Notes: generated by a model not told the origin, from the letters alone. Positions 11,195 to 23,420 are shown, counted from the stretch's first letter. The stretch: DNA of 64,000 nt from Berberis thunbergii (GCA_003290165.1 QNQO01000544.1:434001-498000); one strand, 5' to 3'. Program-made: numbers and translations.

Positions 11195-11674
11195 ACCCCA
11201 ATCCAGGTGACCAGCATTTAGATTCCGGGGTATCCAGCCTGCATTCCCATTTTTTGTTGTGATTGCCATCACAATTGTAATAAGTACAGTGGTCAAATAA
11301 CTTCCTATAGCAGAAGACGCCATGCATAAACCCACTCCCAAGCTCTTCAATCCATCTGGTATTTGTGCTGAAAAAAAATCTAGTTGTGCAACATTCATGA
11401 ATGCCTCGGACACTCCTATAAGTACATACTGAGGAGTCTGCCAAAAGAGACTACGAGAACTGAGCTCGTTAACATCATTCTTTGCATATTTATGCCTATG
11501 CATCTCGACGAAACCTGCCACCACCATAGCAATTGGTGCAAAAACAAACCCGATTCCCATCCTTTGTAGCTCACTAGGTCCCTTGCACTTGCAGACTTGC
11601 ACTTTCAGCCTGTGTAGCACTTTCAGACTTGCACTGCAACCTGAACCGCCTAACCATCCAGACTTGCAGTCCAC
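11195..11674 (-). pseudogene. NPF: Captured NPF transporter fragment (right arm)
   Basis: The reverse-oriented twin of the left-arm fragment. It retains the full block MNVAQLDFFSAQIPDGLKSL, which the left arm has lost, and continues to GWIPRNLNAGHLDW, the conserved end of the last loop before the final membrane helix. The frame is open throughout, but there is no ATG in context and no N-terminal domain. Since the two arms differ by scattered substitutions and small gaps, they have diverged since duplication. Functional transport is excluded; a double-stranded RNA role is the only plausible one. Confidence 0.8.
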
Positions 11675-12261
11675 CTCGTAATTTTCACAGATGAAGCATA
11701 ATTACCACATAACAATACTTATTCCAATGGTCTTTTTCAGCAAGTAGTCGTGAAGGACAGACAATGGTCTTTTTCGACTTGGAAGGATATGCAGATAATT
11801 CAAGAATCCCTTTAAAACAAAAGAAGAAATTAACATGTAAATATAACTCGTAATTTTCACAGCTGAAGCAAAATTACCATAGAACAATACTGATTCCAAT
11901 AGAGAACTTAATTACCTCTATCATATTAATAGAAAAGTTGAAAATTGTAGGTAAAACTCTGTCTCCTACATATGCATCTGCATCTACGTTTAGATGCTCA
12001 TATCGAACTTCAATAGTCGAAATATCAATTCCAACTCTAAATTCACATGAGAAAAGCATAGACAACCCATCAATCCAACCATGCTAGTCAATAAAATAGT
12101 ATGTCTATTAAACAAAAACACTACAAATCTGATTGTATTGTTAAAAAACTGAGATAACCATGATCTAAAAAAGCACAAACAAAATTAATTGTGTATAAAT
12201 CAGCAAATAAAATCAGGTTCAAAGTAGAAGTTCCCACCAAACAGAAAGTAGAAGTTCATAC

Positions 12262-12324
12262 CATGGAGATGATATTCTAGGCTTCCTCCTGAGACATATT
12301 TGTAAATCAAGAATAGACCTTCAT
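12262..12324 (-). pseudogene. Captured receptor-like kinase exon fragment (right arm)
   Basis: Reverse-oriented twin of 8235-8297 with the same exon borders. Confidence 0.6.
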
Positions 12325-12707
12325 CTGGAATATGGATCAATACAAAACCCTAGATCTAAAATGAGAAACCCTAGATCTAGAAATGAATGGGAGACTTACC
12401 TTAGCTTTTGCGAGAGGGAAGGGACAAGTGTGAGCTACTTCTCTTCTCTGGCTTCGTTTGAGTCGATGATGGAGAGGGGGAGCTTCGTTGGGGGAGAGGG
12501 TGTCGAGATGGAAAATGGGGAGAGGGAGAGGGAGGTCTGAGCTTTTGAGAATGAAAATGGGGAGAGCTCTCCCCATTCCCTCCTTCTTCTCCCCGAAAAT
12601 TTTCGATTTCCCACTCTGTTTTTTTTTTTTTTACCACGTCACCTCTGCACGTGCTCACCACCCTCCCTTAAACATTTCCTCGACAGGTAGAATTACTCTT
12701 TGCACAA

Positions 12708-12945
12708 TATGATGATATAAAGTTGGTCCAACAGTACAAAAAAAAGGAGGATCAAGTTGAAGTAGTATGAAATATGAATGATGTACAATGGGGACGTCAA
12801 AACCAACAAACAAAGCATCGTCGTACGTTTTGCTCTCTACTCTAATTCCATCTGTCATTTTTTACAACTACACGTGGTATAGCATGGTGACCTAGCTGAC
12901 TTCCCATGCAGTTGTATGATAGAAGTCAGAGGACACCAACATGAG
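12708..12945 (+). repeat. Duplicated segment, copy 1, right half
   Basis: Continues the duplicated DNA after the Pack-MULE. It matches 14112-14365 (for example ATATGATGATATAAAGTTGG and AAACCAACAAACAAAGCAT), ending near ACACCAACAT where a foldback repeat starts. Confidence 0.85.
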
Positions 12946-13660
12946 TTATCTAATAAACACAACTTAAATCACTTGAAAATGTTTTGAAATGAGCAAGTTA
13001 TTGTCATTTTACTAAAGTCACACAAATCTGTCCGAAAAATGAAAATGGGATAGTGTTCATGACTTTCAACCAACTTATGCGCTCGATCGAGACCGATTAT
13101 CAAGTTGGTCAAACCACAAAAGTTGTAGTACTCTCAGTTGTATAATAAACACAACTTGAATAACTTGAAAATGTTTTGAAATGAGTAAGTCATGATCATT
13201 TTAGTAAAGTTGCGTAGAACAGCAGCAAACAAAATTTGTTCGCAGTGGGCACTCTTGCATTGTGCAATGCGACGTATCCTAGATACCTCGCAGTGTCCAC
13301 TGCGAACATAAGTTTTTTGGTTTCTGTTCTGCGCGACTTTAGTAAAATGATCATAAATTGCTCATTTAAAAATATTTTCAAGTTGTGTTTATTAGATAAC
13401 TGTGTTTTGACCAACTTGAGAATTGGTCTCGATTGAGCACATAAGTTGGTCGAAAGTCAGGAACACTATCCCGTTTTCATTTTTGAACAGATTTGCGCAA
13501 TTTTAGTAAAATGACCATAACTTGCTCATTTCAAAACATTTTCCAGTGATTCAAGTTGTGTTTATTAGATAACTCATAGTACTACAATTTTCATGTTTTG
13601 ATGAGCTTGAGAATCGATCTCAATTGAGGGTTTAAATTAGTTGAAAGTTATCCTGTTTTC
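12941..13660. repeat. Foldback cluster of a ~200-bp repeat unit
   Basis: The stretch starting ATGAGTTATCTAATAAACAC is mirrored by GTTTATTAGATAACTCAT ending at 13577, with the axis near 13280 (CGCAGTGGGCACT / AGTGTCCACTGCG). Each arm has more than one copy of a ~200-bp unit containing AAAATGTTTTGAAATGAGCA, and a further partial unit continues to about 13660. There is no coding potential. It abuts the end of duplicated copy 1. Confidence 0.75.
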
Positions 13661-13946
13661 CATTTTTTTCGCTTTGAGTTTTGGTTCGTCTGTTATGCAT
13701 ATTTATCGAGTTTGGGTTAAAGGGTTTCGACTTTGAAGGGATTTTGAGAGTTTTTGAGGGAGATGGAGGAAATTTGCAAGAAATTTGAGTGTGTAGAGAG
13801 ATTTTGAAGATATTTTGAATGGGAGAGGGAGGGAGAAACCATTGTAAATTTGAATGGTGAGGGGAAAAATGGTGGTGTAAAAAAGTAAAAAAAAAATGAT
13901 GGTGTGAGAGAGAGAAAACGATGGTGCAAGCGTAGGCGTTGCCTTT

Positions 13947-14370
13947 GAAGAAGGGAAAGGGAAATGCATTTGGGAGTAGGGAAAGGCACTTGTTGTCATC
14001 CAAAGTCAGATCGATGAGATGATTTAGTAGTTGTGCGTGTCTTTCTTTTTCCTTACAAATCATGACAATTTACGGTGGATGCACCAGGAAAAGTTGGAAC
14101 CATTTGCACAATATGATGATATAAAGTTGGTCCAACAGTATTTAAAAAAAAAAAAACAGAGGATCAGGTGGAGGTAGTATGAAATATGAATGATGTACAA
14201 TGGGGGCGATCAAAACCAACAAACAAAGCATTGCCGTACGTTTTGCTCTCTGCTCTAAATCCATCTGTCCTTTTTTACAACTACACATGTGGGTATAGTA
14301 CGGTGACCAAGCTGACTGCCCATGCAGTTGCGAGACAGGAGTCAGAGGTCACCCACATGAATGTAGATCT
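13947..14370 (+). repeat. Duplicated segment, copy 2 (uninterrupted; related empty site)
   Basis: Contains both halves of copy 1 joined directly at a single TTTGCACAA (14103-14111). It is the unoccupied counterpart of the Pack-MULE target site. Confidence 0.85.
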
Positions 14371-15170
14371 CTTGATACATTTACGAGTGATGGTAATAAA
14401 GACCCATATGTCGACCTGTTCATGTTGGTGATTTGGCTTTGCTAAAATTGGCAAGTGGTCTAGTAAGCAGCTGATTCCATTCAAGGAATTAACAAACATT
14501 TAAAAGTGAACTTCCCAATACCTTAAGCAATTTTGCAAAGCTAATCTATCTGAATGAAGAGATTGTTATCATCACTTTTATTTTCTTTAATTTAAGGTTT
14601 GGGGATCCTAAATAACCCCAGCTCAATTTTTTAAAAAAAAAAAAATTGTACCTTTCCCCACTATAAAGGGTGTGGATTTAGGTATGTCATACACTATCGT
14701 GGAGATGCTATTGATGCAAAAACTTGCGAGAGACCGGAGTGCCTTTTGGAGTGCAAATAAATATCTTCATTCAAGCTAATTTATTTTGGGACATTGATAA
14801 AGAAATTTTATTGTTTCACCAAAGTGCTTCTCAAAGTAAAAATATATATTTACATGAAACACTAAACATCTACTAACGAAATTTCCAAATCAGCGATTCG
14901 ATAAAGACTTACTTCAAGTGGCAAAAGCAAAATCGAATGCAAGGCTCCAGGGTTCATGTGACTAATCCATGATCGACATAGCACGTGAAGTTACCAATTG
15001 ACTTGTGGACATGACATAAGTACTTGAACCAAGTAACCATTTACCAATTGCTTACTTTGTTCCATGACATAGGAAAGTGCCACAATTGTCCTCCTGCTTC
15101 CAATCTAAAACCTGTAACACGTAGATCTTCTCTTTGCAATTTGCATTTTGACAATCAAATCATACCTACC
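14371..15170. other. No gene seen
   Basis: AT-rich intergenic DNA with an A-run near 14630. I see no repeat structure or conserved reading frame. Confidence 0.5.
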
Positions 15171-15189
15171 CATTCCATACCATAATATC

Positions 15190-16743
15190 AAAGCTGTCTG
15201 TCTCTGTCTCTGTCTCTGTCTCATCAATGGGTTCCTCAATAATCACCCAATTTAGCAGGAGGTCCCACCTCACATCCCTTCCTTCACTAATACACCACCA
15301 CCTGTTACATAGCATTCCAGCGACACATCTCACCAGATCATTCTCTTGCAGCAGACCAGCTGAACCTCCATTCACCAAGAAATGGTCTCTCAATTTCGAA
15401 TTGAGTCCGCTTTGGCTTTCTGTCCAAAACGCGGTATCTCCAAAGCTCTACTTTCTTCTTTCTGGGCTCTTTCGGCCACCAATTTCTCGAAAGTGATATT
15501 TCTGAGAGATCTGCGTGTTTGGGATTGTTTATTAGTCCAAGACATGAAATGGGTACTCAACAGATAGCTCGATTTAGGTGACTTTCTCTATCGGACTCCG
15601 TGATATCTACATATGGGGGTACTCATGAATTGTCCTTACATGATTATGGTTTTATATGCAGAGGGATGAAATGGGTAATCGAAAAATTGCCTTTTTTAAG
15701 GGGGGGTTTGACCGTTTGTATTTGTTTCTGTATCTGGGTTGGTAAGGATTTTCGATATTTGTTCTTAGATGTTGGTTTTAAATAGTACAAGATTGAGTGG
15801 GGCTATTGGAATGAGTTTTTCAATAAGTTTAGTGATAGATTACATACATCTTTTTTAGTTCAATTTTTGGTTTTGATTGTCTTCAGAGTTCAGAGCTTTG
15901 ATTCAGGTGGCTGTTTTTTCAGTGAAATCGGAGATTAGTCAACTAGTTTGGTCTTAGTTCTTTGTGTATTAGTCAACTCTTTGATGTTGATGGCTTTGAA
16001 GGTATATTAGTGATGAGAGGAGCCAAGGAAATGTCTTTATGAGCTTTCCTAGGTTGTATGCAATGCTTGGTCTTTGAAACTAAGGGCTTTCCGAGCACTA
16101 TATAGGCTGTGAAACAGGGGGAAATGCTGAATATTTATTCCCCGATATAAAACTAAGGGCCTTTGAGGTTTGACGACTTCTTTGTAAATGGAAATGGTAG
16201 AAAGGACTGTATTTTAGCTTGTTTTATAGTTAGTTTTCCATATATTTCATGGTCCAATCTAAATTTACAAAGCCTTCCGCTTATGGATAGAGCACACTAT
16301 TAGAAGAACCGAGTCGTATTGTAGCAATAAAGGTTTTGGGTATTATTACTCCGATACTAGCTCAACTATCTGGATTTCTGTCTGTAACTTAGTGTTGATT
16401 TTCGTATTGTAAGAAGATAAACAGGTCCGCTTCTTTGTAATTAATGTTTAATCATTTATCTTTCTTTTATGAAGTTGAGGTCCTTTGTTTTCACATAAAA
16501 TGGAGGACATTTATTATATTTGGTACAAATGTTCAGAAACTGTTAATTAACTTTTGCTTTTTAAGGTTCTAGTGATTTTTTTTTTTTTATCATGTTCATT
16601 ATCATTGGTCTGTCAGTTATATGCTTGTTCTAATTTATAGGAATGAATTTTTTTTTAGTGTAGGAGATGCTTGTGCAGATCATTAGAGCTCCTGTTCATT
16701 CTGCAGCATGAGGTTGTCAAAGTGAATCTCTTCTATTTATGAT
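15190..16743 (+). other. Probable promoter, 5' UTR exon(s) and intron of the START-like gene
   Basis: A TCTGTC/TCTCTG microsatellite at about 15195-15225 precedes a pyrimidine-rich ORF of 89 codons at 15227-15496, then AT-rich intron-like DNA. An acceptor (TTCTGCAG, ending at 16706) lies 37 bp before the start codon at 16744. An in-frame TGA at 16723-16725 shows that the main protein cannot extend upstream, so anything 5' is untranslated or a separate small ORF. I have no evidence that the 15227 ORF is a real protein. Confidence 0.4.
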
Positions 16744-19700
16744 ATGAAAATGGAGAACAATCAAAAGATTTTGGAGTACAGAGAAAGACTGAATAAAACG
16801 CTAGCATCCCATAATCTTGTAAATGATGAATGTCTTAAGACCCTTGTCAAGAATCAACTCACACGCTCGACACCATTGGATAGCCAAGGTTCATTAATCG
16901 CTGGCTTGCCTGTTATTTTTCCTCTCTTATTGAACAGGCAAGACCTTGGATGGGAATGTAGTTTAAGCAAATCAACCTTTTTAATTGGCAACTGTTTCAT
17001 GCAGGTAACATTGAAAGCCTCGTTGGAAAAATAACTGCTGATGTAGCAAACTTTCTTGACATGCTAAGGAGTGCTTCAGGAAATGATGGTGATCTTTCAA
17101 GAAGTCATGGAACATCTCAGCGTGACTGGAAGGTGTGGCGTTGAGATCTGAAAAGTTCAGATTTTTATTTAGTTATTTATTTTCAATGTTTTTATTATTT
17201 CTTTTTGATGTCAATGTATCACACTCCCTTTGGATGAAAGACAAATGTGTTAAAAGTGTTAGAGCTGTTAATTGGGATCGAAAATTAGTCAATGTTACCA
17301 CTTTTGCTTATTGAGCTGTTACATGATGAGTAGTAATTTCATAGAGTATGTGACGAAAGTGCACACTTAATGCTGAAGCTCTCATCCATGTTTTACAGTT
17401 AAAACATGATAACGATGTGTACCGTGTTATGTATCGAGAAGGCCCTGAAGGCACTCCTTTTCATACATTACTCGTTGAAGGCTATGCGGATGGACCTGTT
17501 GATGTCTGTGAGTTATAACTATGTTACTGCTAAATTTTATATGACCACCAGCTGCTGATGTTATAGAACTTAACAATCAGTTCATTATTTTGTGCAGGTT
17601 TATGCCTCTCGTGGGAGTCAGGCCTCTTCAATAGATGGTGAGAATTGTTAAATCCTCTATTTCGTGTTTACAAAAGCTCACATGATATGGTGGATTATAG
17701 ATTTGTCATTTTCTTTTCTCCTTTGGCTCTGGCCTATTACTCAACTTACCATAGACATTGTATTATTTCAATCAAGACATGTTATGGTTTCTTGTTTTTA
17801 TGTTCATCAGAAAGAAACTTTTGTTATATGTATACATATTATAATATTTGTGTTATGTATCTACTTTTTCAGGTGGCCACAGTTTAGTATTCCACCTTTC
17901 AAACTTACCTCTTCTAGTTGTTTGCAAAGGATTCGAATTGGTGAACAACTTTGTCTAGTGAGGTTAGTTTTCACAGAAATTCAACAAAACTCTTAATCTG
18001 TGTGTATTTGGTATGCTGACTTTCGCTAACTATTTGGAAGGAAGAGTGAAGGTTGCATGGCCACTATCTGCTAGAGAGGTTATCCTGCACTATTTTGAAG
18101 TGGAATATTTTGAAGAAGATCTCGTCCTCGTACTTCTAAACACGGTAAGAACTGTAAATTTGCTTCCGGATCTCTGATTTCTCATGGTTAAGCTTAACTC
18201 ATTGATATTGTGTTATAAAATTTGCTTCCAGATCTCTGATGCAGAAGCTGTTGATGAACGTACTCATGGATTTACAAGAGATTGCATACCTGAAGCTAAA
18301 GATATAGTGCGTATAGATTTGGTTGGAGGCTTTGTTTTACAAAAGATCACCTCGGATAGAAGTTACTTTCGGTGAGTGTTAGCATATACATTGGTTGAAG
18401 TCTCTAGTTTTTTATCCTATGGTAATCAAAACATGTATTTAGACATTTAAAAGTTAAGAAATTGTCATGTAACAAATGTTTATGTTGTTCAACTCCGACG
18501 GCACTAATTAGACCTGTAAGTTGATGCATTTCAACAAATTATGAATTTGCGATACAATGCTCTTGAAAATGATGCATTATGGATAGTGGAGCATTTATAT
18601 CATTATCTCCCACATCCTTATTCTGTTACCAGATATTATCATTTTGTAGGACGATAGCGAATATGGATATGAAGTTGGACTTTGTTCCTCCATCACTTAT
18701 CAACTTTGTCTCGAGACAGCTCATAGGCAGTGGTTTCAAGCTGTATCAAAAGGTTACATTTTTCTTTTGTAATAATATTCCCCATGCTGATCAGTCTAGA
18801 CATCTTATAGTTTATTAATTGGTTTCAATTACTAATATATCAGTTGGGAAAATGGTTATTTATAATATAACTCAAATATCCTGTTTGATTTTTTATTTCA
18901 GACTGTTGCTACTATTGCAAAAGGTGATGAGGAATTTCGCAAAGCCTTGGAAGATCCCCTGTATGTTCGAGTACGTGAAGGTTTATATCACACCAAGAAA
19001 CTTGAAAAGGCTGAGGAGCAACTAGTCCTTGAGAGTGACGAGTCCATAAGCACCTGCCGTGAGGAAGTTGCAAGTGAAGCTCCACATGATGATGCCAAGG
19101 TAGTAGAGGACACACCTATTTCTGATTCCGATGCAATTGGAAGTTCAGAAGCAGGTCTGCCAATTGCCGGTCCGATGTCTCATAGCGAGATCAGAGAAGA
19201 AGTAGAAGAAGAGACAAACAGAATAAAGGGGGATGGAGAAATTATAAAACGCTCTTTCGCCGATCTGACAGCAGATCAAAGAGTTAAAGAAAAGAATATA
19301 CATATCAGCCCAGAGGTCCAAAATGCCTTGCGCATATTAGACAATGCCATTTCTATGGTTCGTACAGGAGAATTTGATACCCAAAAATGGTCTATATTTG
19401 GCTCCACCAATCAAGAACGTCGAAATTTGGAAAGAGTTGCAATAGAGGTGGGCTCTACATCTTCTGCAGATAAATCAGATGGTGAAGGTAACCTCAATGC
19501 ACCGAAAGCAGAGGACATAGATAAGGCTTCAGACGAAGTGGAGAACTCATCTGATGTTCTTCATGTCAGGTAATAAAATGACTATGAGTCTAGTTTACTA
19601 TTAACTACCTCAAGTGAAATTTCTCTTATTAATGTGCTGATTTGCAGGCATGACAGAGCCGAGTCTCCTGTGAAAGAAGTACACCATAACCGTATAGCCC

Positions 19701-19927
19701 CAGCAGCATCACCAATATTCAATTCCACAATTCCAAATAATAGTCAAGAGAATGTTTGGAGTTCTTCCAAAAATGGGATAACATTAATGAAGACTCCAGT
19801 CTTGGACAACATGAGTAAGGAGTGTGACGAAGATGAAATAAAAATCAATGGCACCCATGAAAACAGTGGAGAGAATATTAAGCAAAGAAAGTGGAGCACC
19901 TGTTGCTTCTATGCAAGCCGTGGTTGA
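16744..19927 (+). CDS. START-like lipid-binding superfamily protein, uncharacterised, 10 coding exons
   Basis: Ten exons join in phase: 16744-16888, 17005-17132, 17399-17507, 17598-17637, 17873-17962, 18045-18144, 18232-18371, 18650-18752, 18902-19569 and 19648-19927, giving about 600 residues. The start is fixed by an in-frame TGA 21 bp upstream. The N-terminal helix contains EYRERLNKTLASH. The middle reads VYRVMYREGPEGTPFHTLL, WPQFSIPPFK, VAWPLSAREVILHYFE and VPPSLINFVSRQLIGSGF, which I recognise as a conserved plant protein of the polyketide cyclase/START-like superfamily, likely binding a hydrophobic ligand. The C-terminal third is acidic, low-complexity and probably disordered. Its last exon appears shifted: the frame stops at 19927 while another frame continues with VASMQAVVDKIL. 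Function in the cell is unknown. Confidence 0.75.
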
Positions 19928-20089
19928 TAAAATTCTGCAGGGTTGCAATAGTTGCGGCTGAATTCAATCCAAGGAGCTCATAGATTTTCGTGAAGTTAAA
20001 GAGTATGTTGATGGCTTACTGAGCAGTACTGGTTCTCTATCAGTGTGGATAATAGGAATTAGGAAACAGGGTTACAACTAGACGAATAT

Positions 20090-22211
20090 CTGTAAAAGTA
20101 TGGCTTTTTCTTTGTTTTAAAAGTTTGAAAATGAAAATACCACCTTTGGTGATCCGAACCGTTCTACAGCAACAAGTTATAGCCGTGCACCAGTGAGTAA
20201 TAAAATCTCTGTTTTTTTAATGGTAAGGCAATATATTTTAGTCAATTATTTGTCATTTTTTTCTTCAGATGCTAGAATTTAAGATTCTTCAAATGAGAGT
20301 AATTTTTGTGTAGAGAGTAAAAGTGCTGTTTTTTTACAACAAGTAAATAGGGTTTAGAGTGTAAGCTAGGTGTTTGCTCCTTGGAGCTTTCGGCATAATG
20401 TGCAATGATTTTCCACTCATCGGAACTTCTTAAATAGGGTAAACTAGGCAACAAGAGATGTGTCTGAAGATAGACAGGATGCCCATGAATTACTATTATT
20501 AGTCGTCAAACATACAGAAGCAAACTACAACACAACAATTTCATGACATGAAAGTATTATACTATCACACAAACTGAATAGCAAAATAACCAGAACCTTT
20601 AAAGTTTCAAAGAGACAGACCTTGGTGCAGCAGTTCAAATTTCTCTTTCCTGATGAACTGGAAAATTGGTGTCTAACAAGATGTAGTGAGACCTGCTCGC
20701 CGTGTTACATTATCATAATAGTCCATTTGTTTTTCGGTATTAGGCAGCCTGGTTTCCTCATGTGTTTGTAGCCAGCCTATTGTCCTAGCTATGAGAAAAA
20801 TCTCAATGCAGCATGGCTAAGCAAACTTTGTAGAACCTCCAGACCAAGTTCCAGCATAAATCCAACAACGCATTTCTCCAGAGTTTCTCTTGTTGTGAAT
20901 CAATGGAGGATGACAGAATCCTACTCAAGATCATAATTATATAGGATGGCTTACTAAGTGAACATCTTCAGCCAACTGCATTTGGTTGGACTTTAACTCT
21001 GTGATTTGGCTCATCGGACCATAAACAGACCTCCACATAATGACTAGTGGTTGAGGTTCATACCAGTCATTTTCTTTGAAACTTGCTTTCAAGGGTGCGT
21101 GTAAAAGGCCATCATAGTTTAATCAATAATGTCATTGATAGAGTTATTGTAACTGGTGTACCGGTCATACACTTTTCACATAATATGTACCCCTACACTT
21201 TTCACATAACATGTACCCCTATCAACCCTAGTCCTTGGATTGTGCCTTTGTCACTCCTCCAATAGGTCACTAAATTACGAAATCTATATTCTATATTACA
21301 TAACAGGATGGTGTTTGAGGTGGGTGATAAAAAACGGCTGAGATTTATCCAAATAGAATAATCTAACGGATCACATAAAACTTAAAGCACCAAGAGTGCA
21401 TGGGTTCGATGCTCCTACCCAGCATTTTGATATTTTTTTTTTTCTTCTCTTGTCACATGGTTTACAAAACATATCTTGAAACTCCGCTGACTTAATTAAG
21501 GACATCTACTTTTCAATTCTCGCTAAAGAAGTAGATATTCAAGTAGCATTTATTAGTTATTGAAGGAATAATGTTTTTATTTATTTATTTAACTTGATAA
21601 ATAAACTTATCAATAAACTCATTTATTATCTCAATGGTCATCGTAGAAATGTGAAGGGTGTTGTTAAGATGAAGGGTCGAGATTTATAGCCAGTGGCGGT
21701 GTCGTAATTGTGGCATGGTACAGTGTCATGCCTTTGACATGCTACCATGGTCCTTGGGTTGTGCCTTCGACACTCCCTAAATATGTCACTAAATTACCAA
21801 ATATGAAAAAAATTATGGTTACCAAAACATTAATTAATTATACTTTTTCCATTCTCATCGACCTACTATTATAAGTTATACGCGTCATCATTAGAGTATA
21901 CTACCTTCACATTCTCTCTGCTTGAGCTTAACTCCCTAGTTGGGGTTTGATTGTCCTAACTACCTCTGCTAATAAAAGCATGATATTTCTAGAGGATCAA
22001 ACAATATAATTGTAAATTTGTCTTCACTGGGCCTAATTTATATGCTTGTAGGCCCAGAATTATACTCATATGTAAGATTGGGTTGAGATGGTCTTATAAG
22101 GGAAAATGAAGAAATTTTTAATAAATAAAAGTCTTAACACATCAGGACACCAACAGGCGAATTGCCATTATAAAGTAGATATCTTAGCCGGTTAATTGGG
22201 GACAACATCGA
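20090..22211. other. Intergenic DNA, no gene seen
   Basis: Contains a 28-bp direct repeat (ACACTTTTCACATAA..ATGTACCCCT, two copies at about 21169-21224). A pair of similar passages at about 21230 and 21748 (GGTTGTGCCTT then GTCACTAAATTAC) suggests an old dispersed repeat. Otherwise AT-rich and unremarkable. Confidence 0.5.
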
Positions 22212-22847
22212 TGATGATACATCAAATCGTCCTTTAATTCACACCGTACACGTGTCGTGATGATCTTGTCACCAGAGCAAAATGGGCTTAATTGCCTACC
22301 AAATCTAGCAAGGCCCAGACAACATTAAGCCCATAATGGCAGAATCCAGAAGGTTTGATCCAAGTTGCAGCGTCATATTAAACCCACACGCCACATGGTA
22401 AAGCTCAATACCCGTAAAGCCTAATCAGACAAGTATCTGGGGGATTACCTAAGATGGGCATTCCAGCAACACATTGGTTCCAACTAGGAAACATATACTA
22501 GAGTATAAATCGTGCATGAAAACTTCCTTGCATGGACAACACTCCAAAATGGAAACCCCTCCCACAGATCTAGGAACACAAATCGTGTAGGAAACTCTCC
22601 TAGATGTACAACTCCCAACTAGGAAAGTATTTTCAGCAAAATCTCTTATTTGCGAAGACTCTCGCAAATAAGACACAAGTTTGACGAAGAAAGGTACGTT
22701 GCATAACCCAATTTATAGCTTTAAGCATTTTTCAAGCCTTGTCTTTAGCATCGGAGTGTCATCGGCCATCACAACGGTGGTCCTTGGCTCACATGCGTTC
22801 CATGTACAGCTCCAAATCAAGGTCAAGGAGAACAGGATTCAACTACA
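22212..22847 (+). repeat. Left LTR
   Basis: Begins TGATGATACATCAAATCG and ends GGATTCAACTACA, followed by the putative primer-binding site. It contains the intact ACCAGAGCAAAATGGGC site (22271 onward) that is interrupted in the right LTR. Confidence 0.75.
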
Positions 22848-22859
22848 TTAGTTTGGTGC

Positions 22860-23420
22860 AGTCTGTGGAAAACGACGAAGTTCCTTGAAAAAATAATGAT
22901 ATCATCCTGCCTAACAGTACAAAGATATGGATATCTCGCAACAATAGAGACATGTATAAGCCCTCAAACGCTCATACTGCGAGAGCACCGCCAATTCCGG
23001 CGAATCCAGCAACACAAGGGGAACAAAATCAGACCCCCGTGCAGGTGGCAGTAGCGGCGGACCCCTGGGTGGATCTACTGTCAACCCAGATGCAACTAGA
23101 TTGCTAGCAATTACAGCTTGGGCCCCGCGAGACAAAATATCAAACACCGGACTCGAATTCGAGGGAGAATCACCCCATGCGGGCAGTGACAAAGCTTCGA
23201 CAACTATGGCTCAGCTATCTGACGAGCCAGAATCCAGTATTGGAAACACCATCCAGTCTAGCATAAACTTAACACTTCAGCAATCAGGTGCATCCTCTGA
23301 ACACTAACATCCAGTAAGGAATGACCCGCCAACTCAAAGTTCACTCTTCAGTAACTTCGCTAACATTGGCGACACCAAAATAGCTACACAATCTGAGCCA
23401 AGACCGTGCGAGTCTCTCTC
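22860..23420 (+). pseudogene. Possible gag remnant of the LTR element
   Basis: The proline- and glutamine-rich frame after the primer site (for example NPATQGEQNQTPVQVAVA) has stops and no zinc knuckle. Its position suggests a decayed gag leader. Weak call. Confidence 0.3.

Larger units (their letters stand above)
7864..12698. mobile_element. Pack-MULE-type foldback element carrying three host gene fragments
   Basis: The element begins GAGTAATTCTACCTGTC and ends with the exact complement GACAGGTAGAATTACTC. It is flanked by TTTGCACAA on both sides (7855-7863 and 12699-12707), a 9-bp duplication typical of Mutator-like elements. A duplicate of the flanking DNA at 13947-14370 carries a single TTTGCACAA (14103-14111) with nothing inserted, so both ends are fixed to the base. 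The terminal inverted repeats extend for about 1.5 kb and hold kinase and NPF transporter fragments. The 1.9-kb loop holds the 3' part of an endoplasmin gene. No transposase is present, so it is non-autonomous. Confidence 0.9.
11188..12698 (-). repeat. Right arm of the Pack-MULE inverted repeat
   Basis: Complementary to 7864-9318, with the same order of terminus, leader, telo-box-like AAACCCTAGATCT motifs (12347-12383), kinase exon and NPF fragment. It is slightly longer than the left arm and keeps the NPF frame better. Confidence 0.85.

Noticed and set aside
15227..15496. Small secreted or organelle-targeted protein
   Set aside because: No family pattern, no supporting splice structure into the downstream exons, and it lies in what is probably the 5' UTR of the START-like gene.
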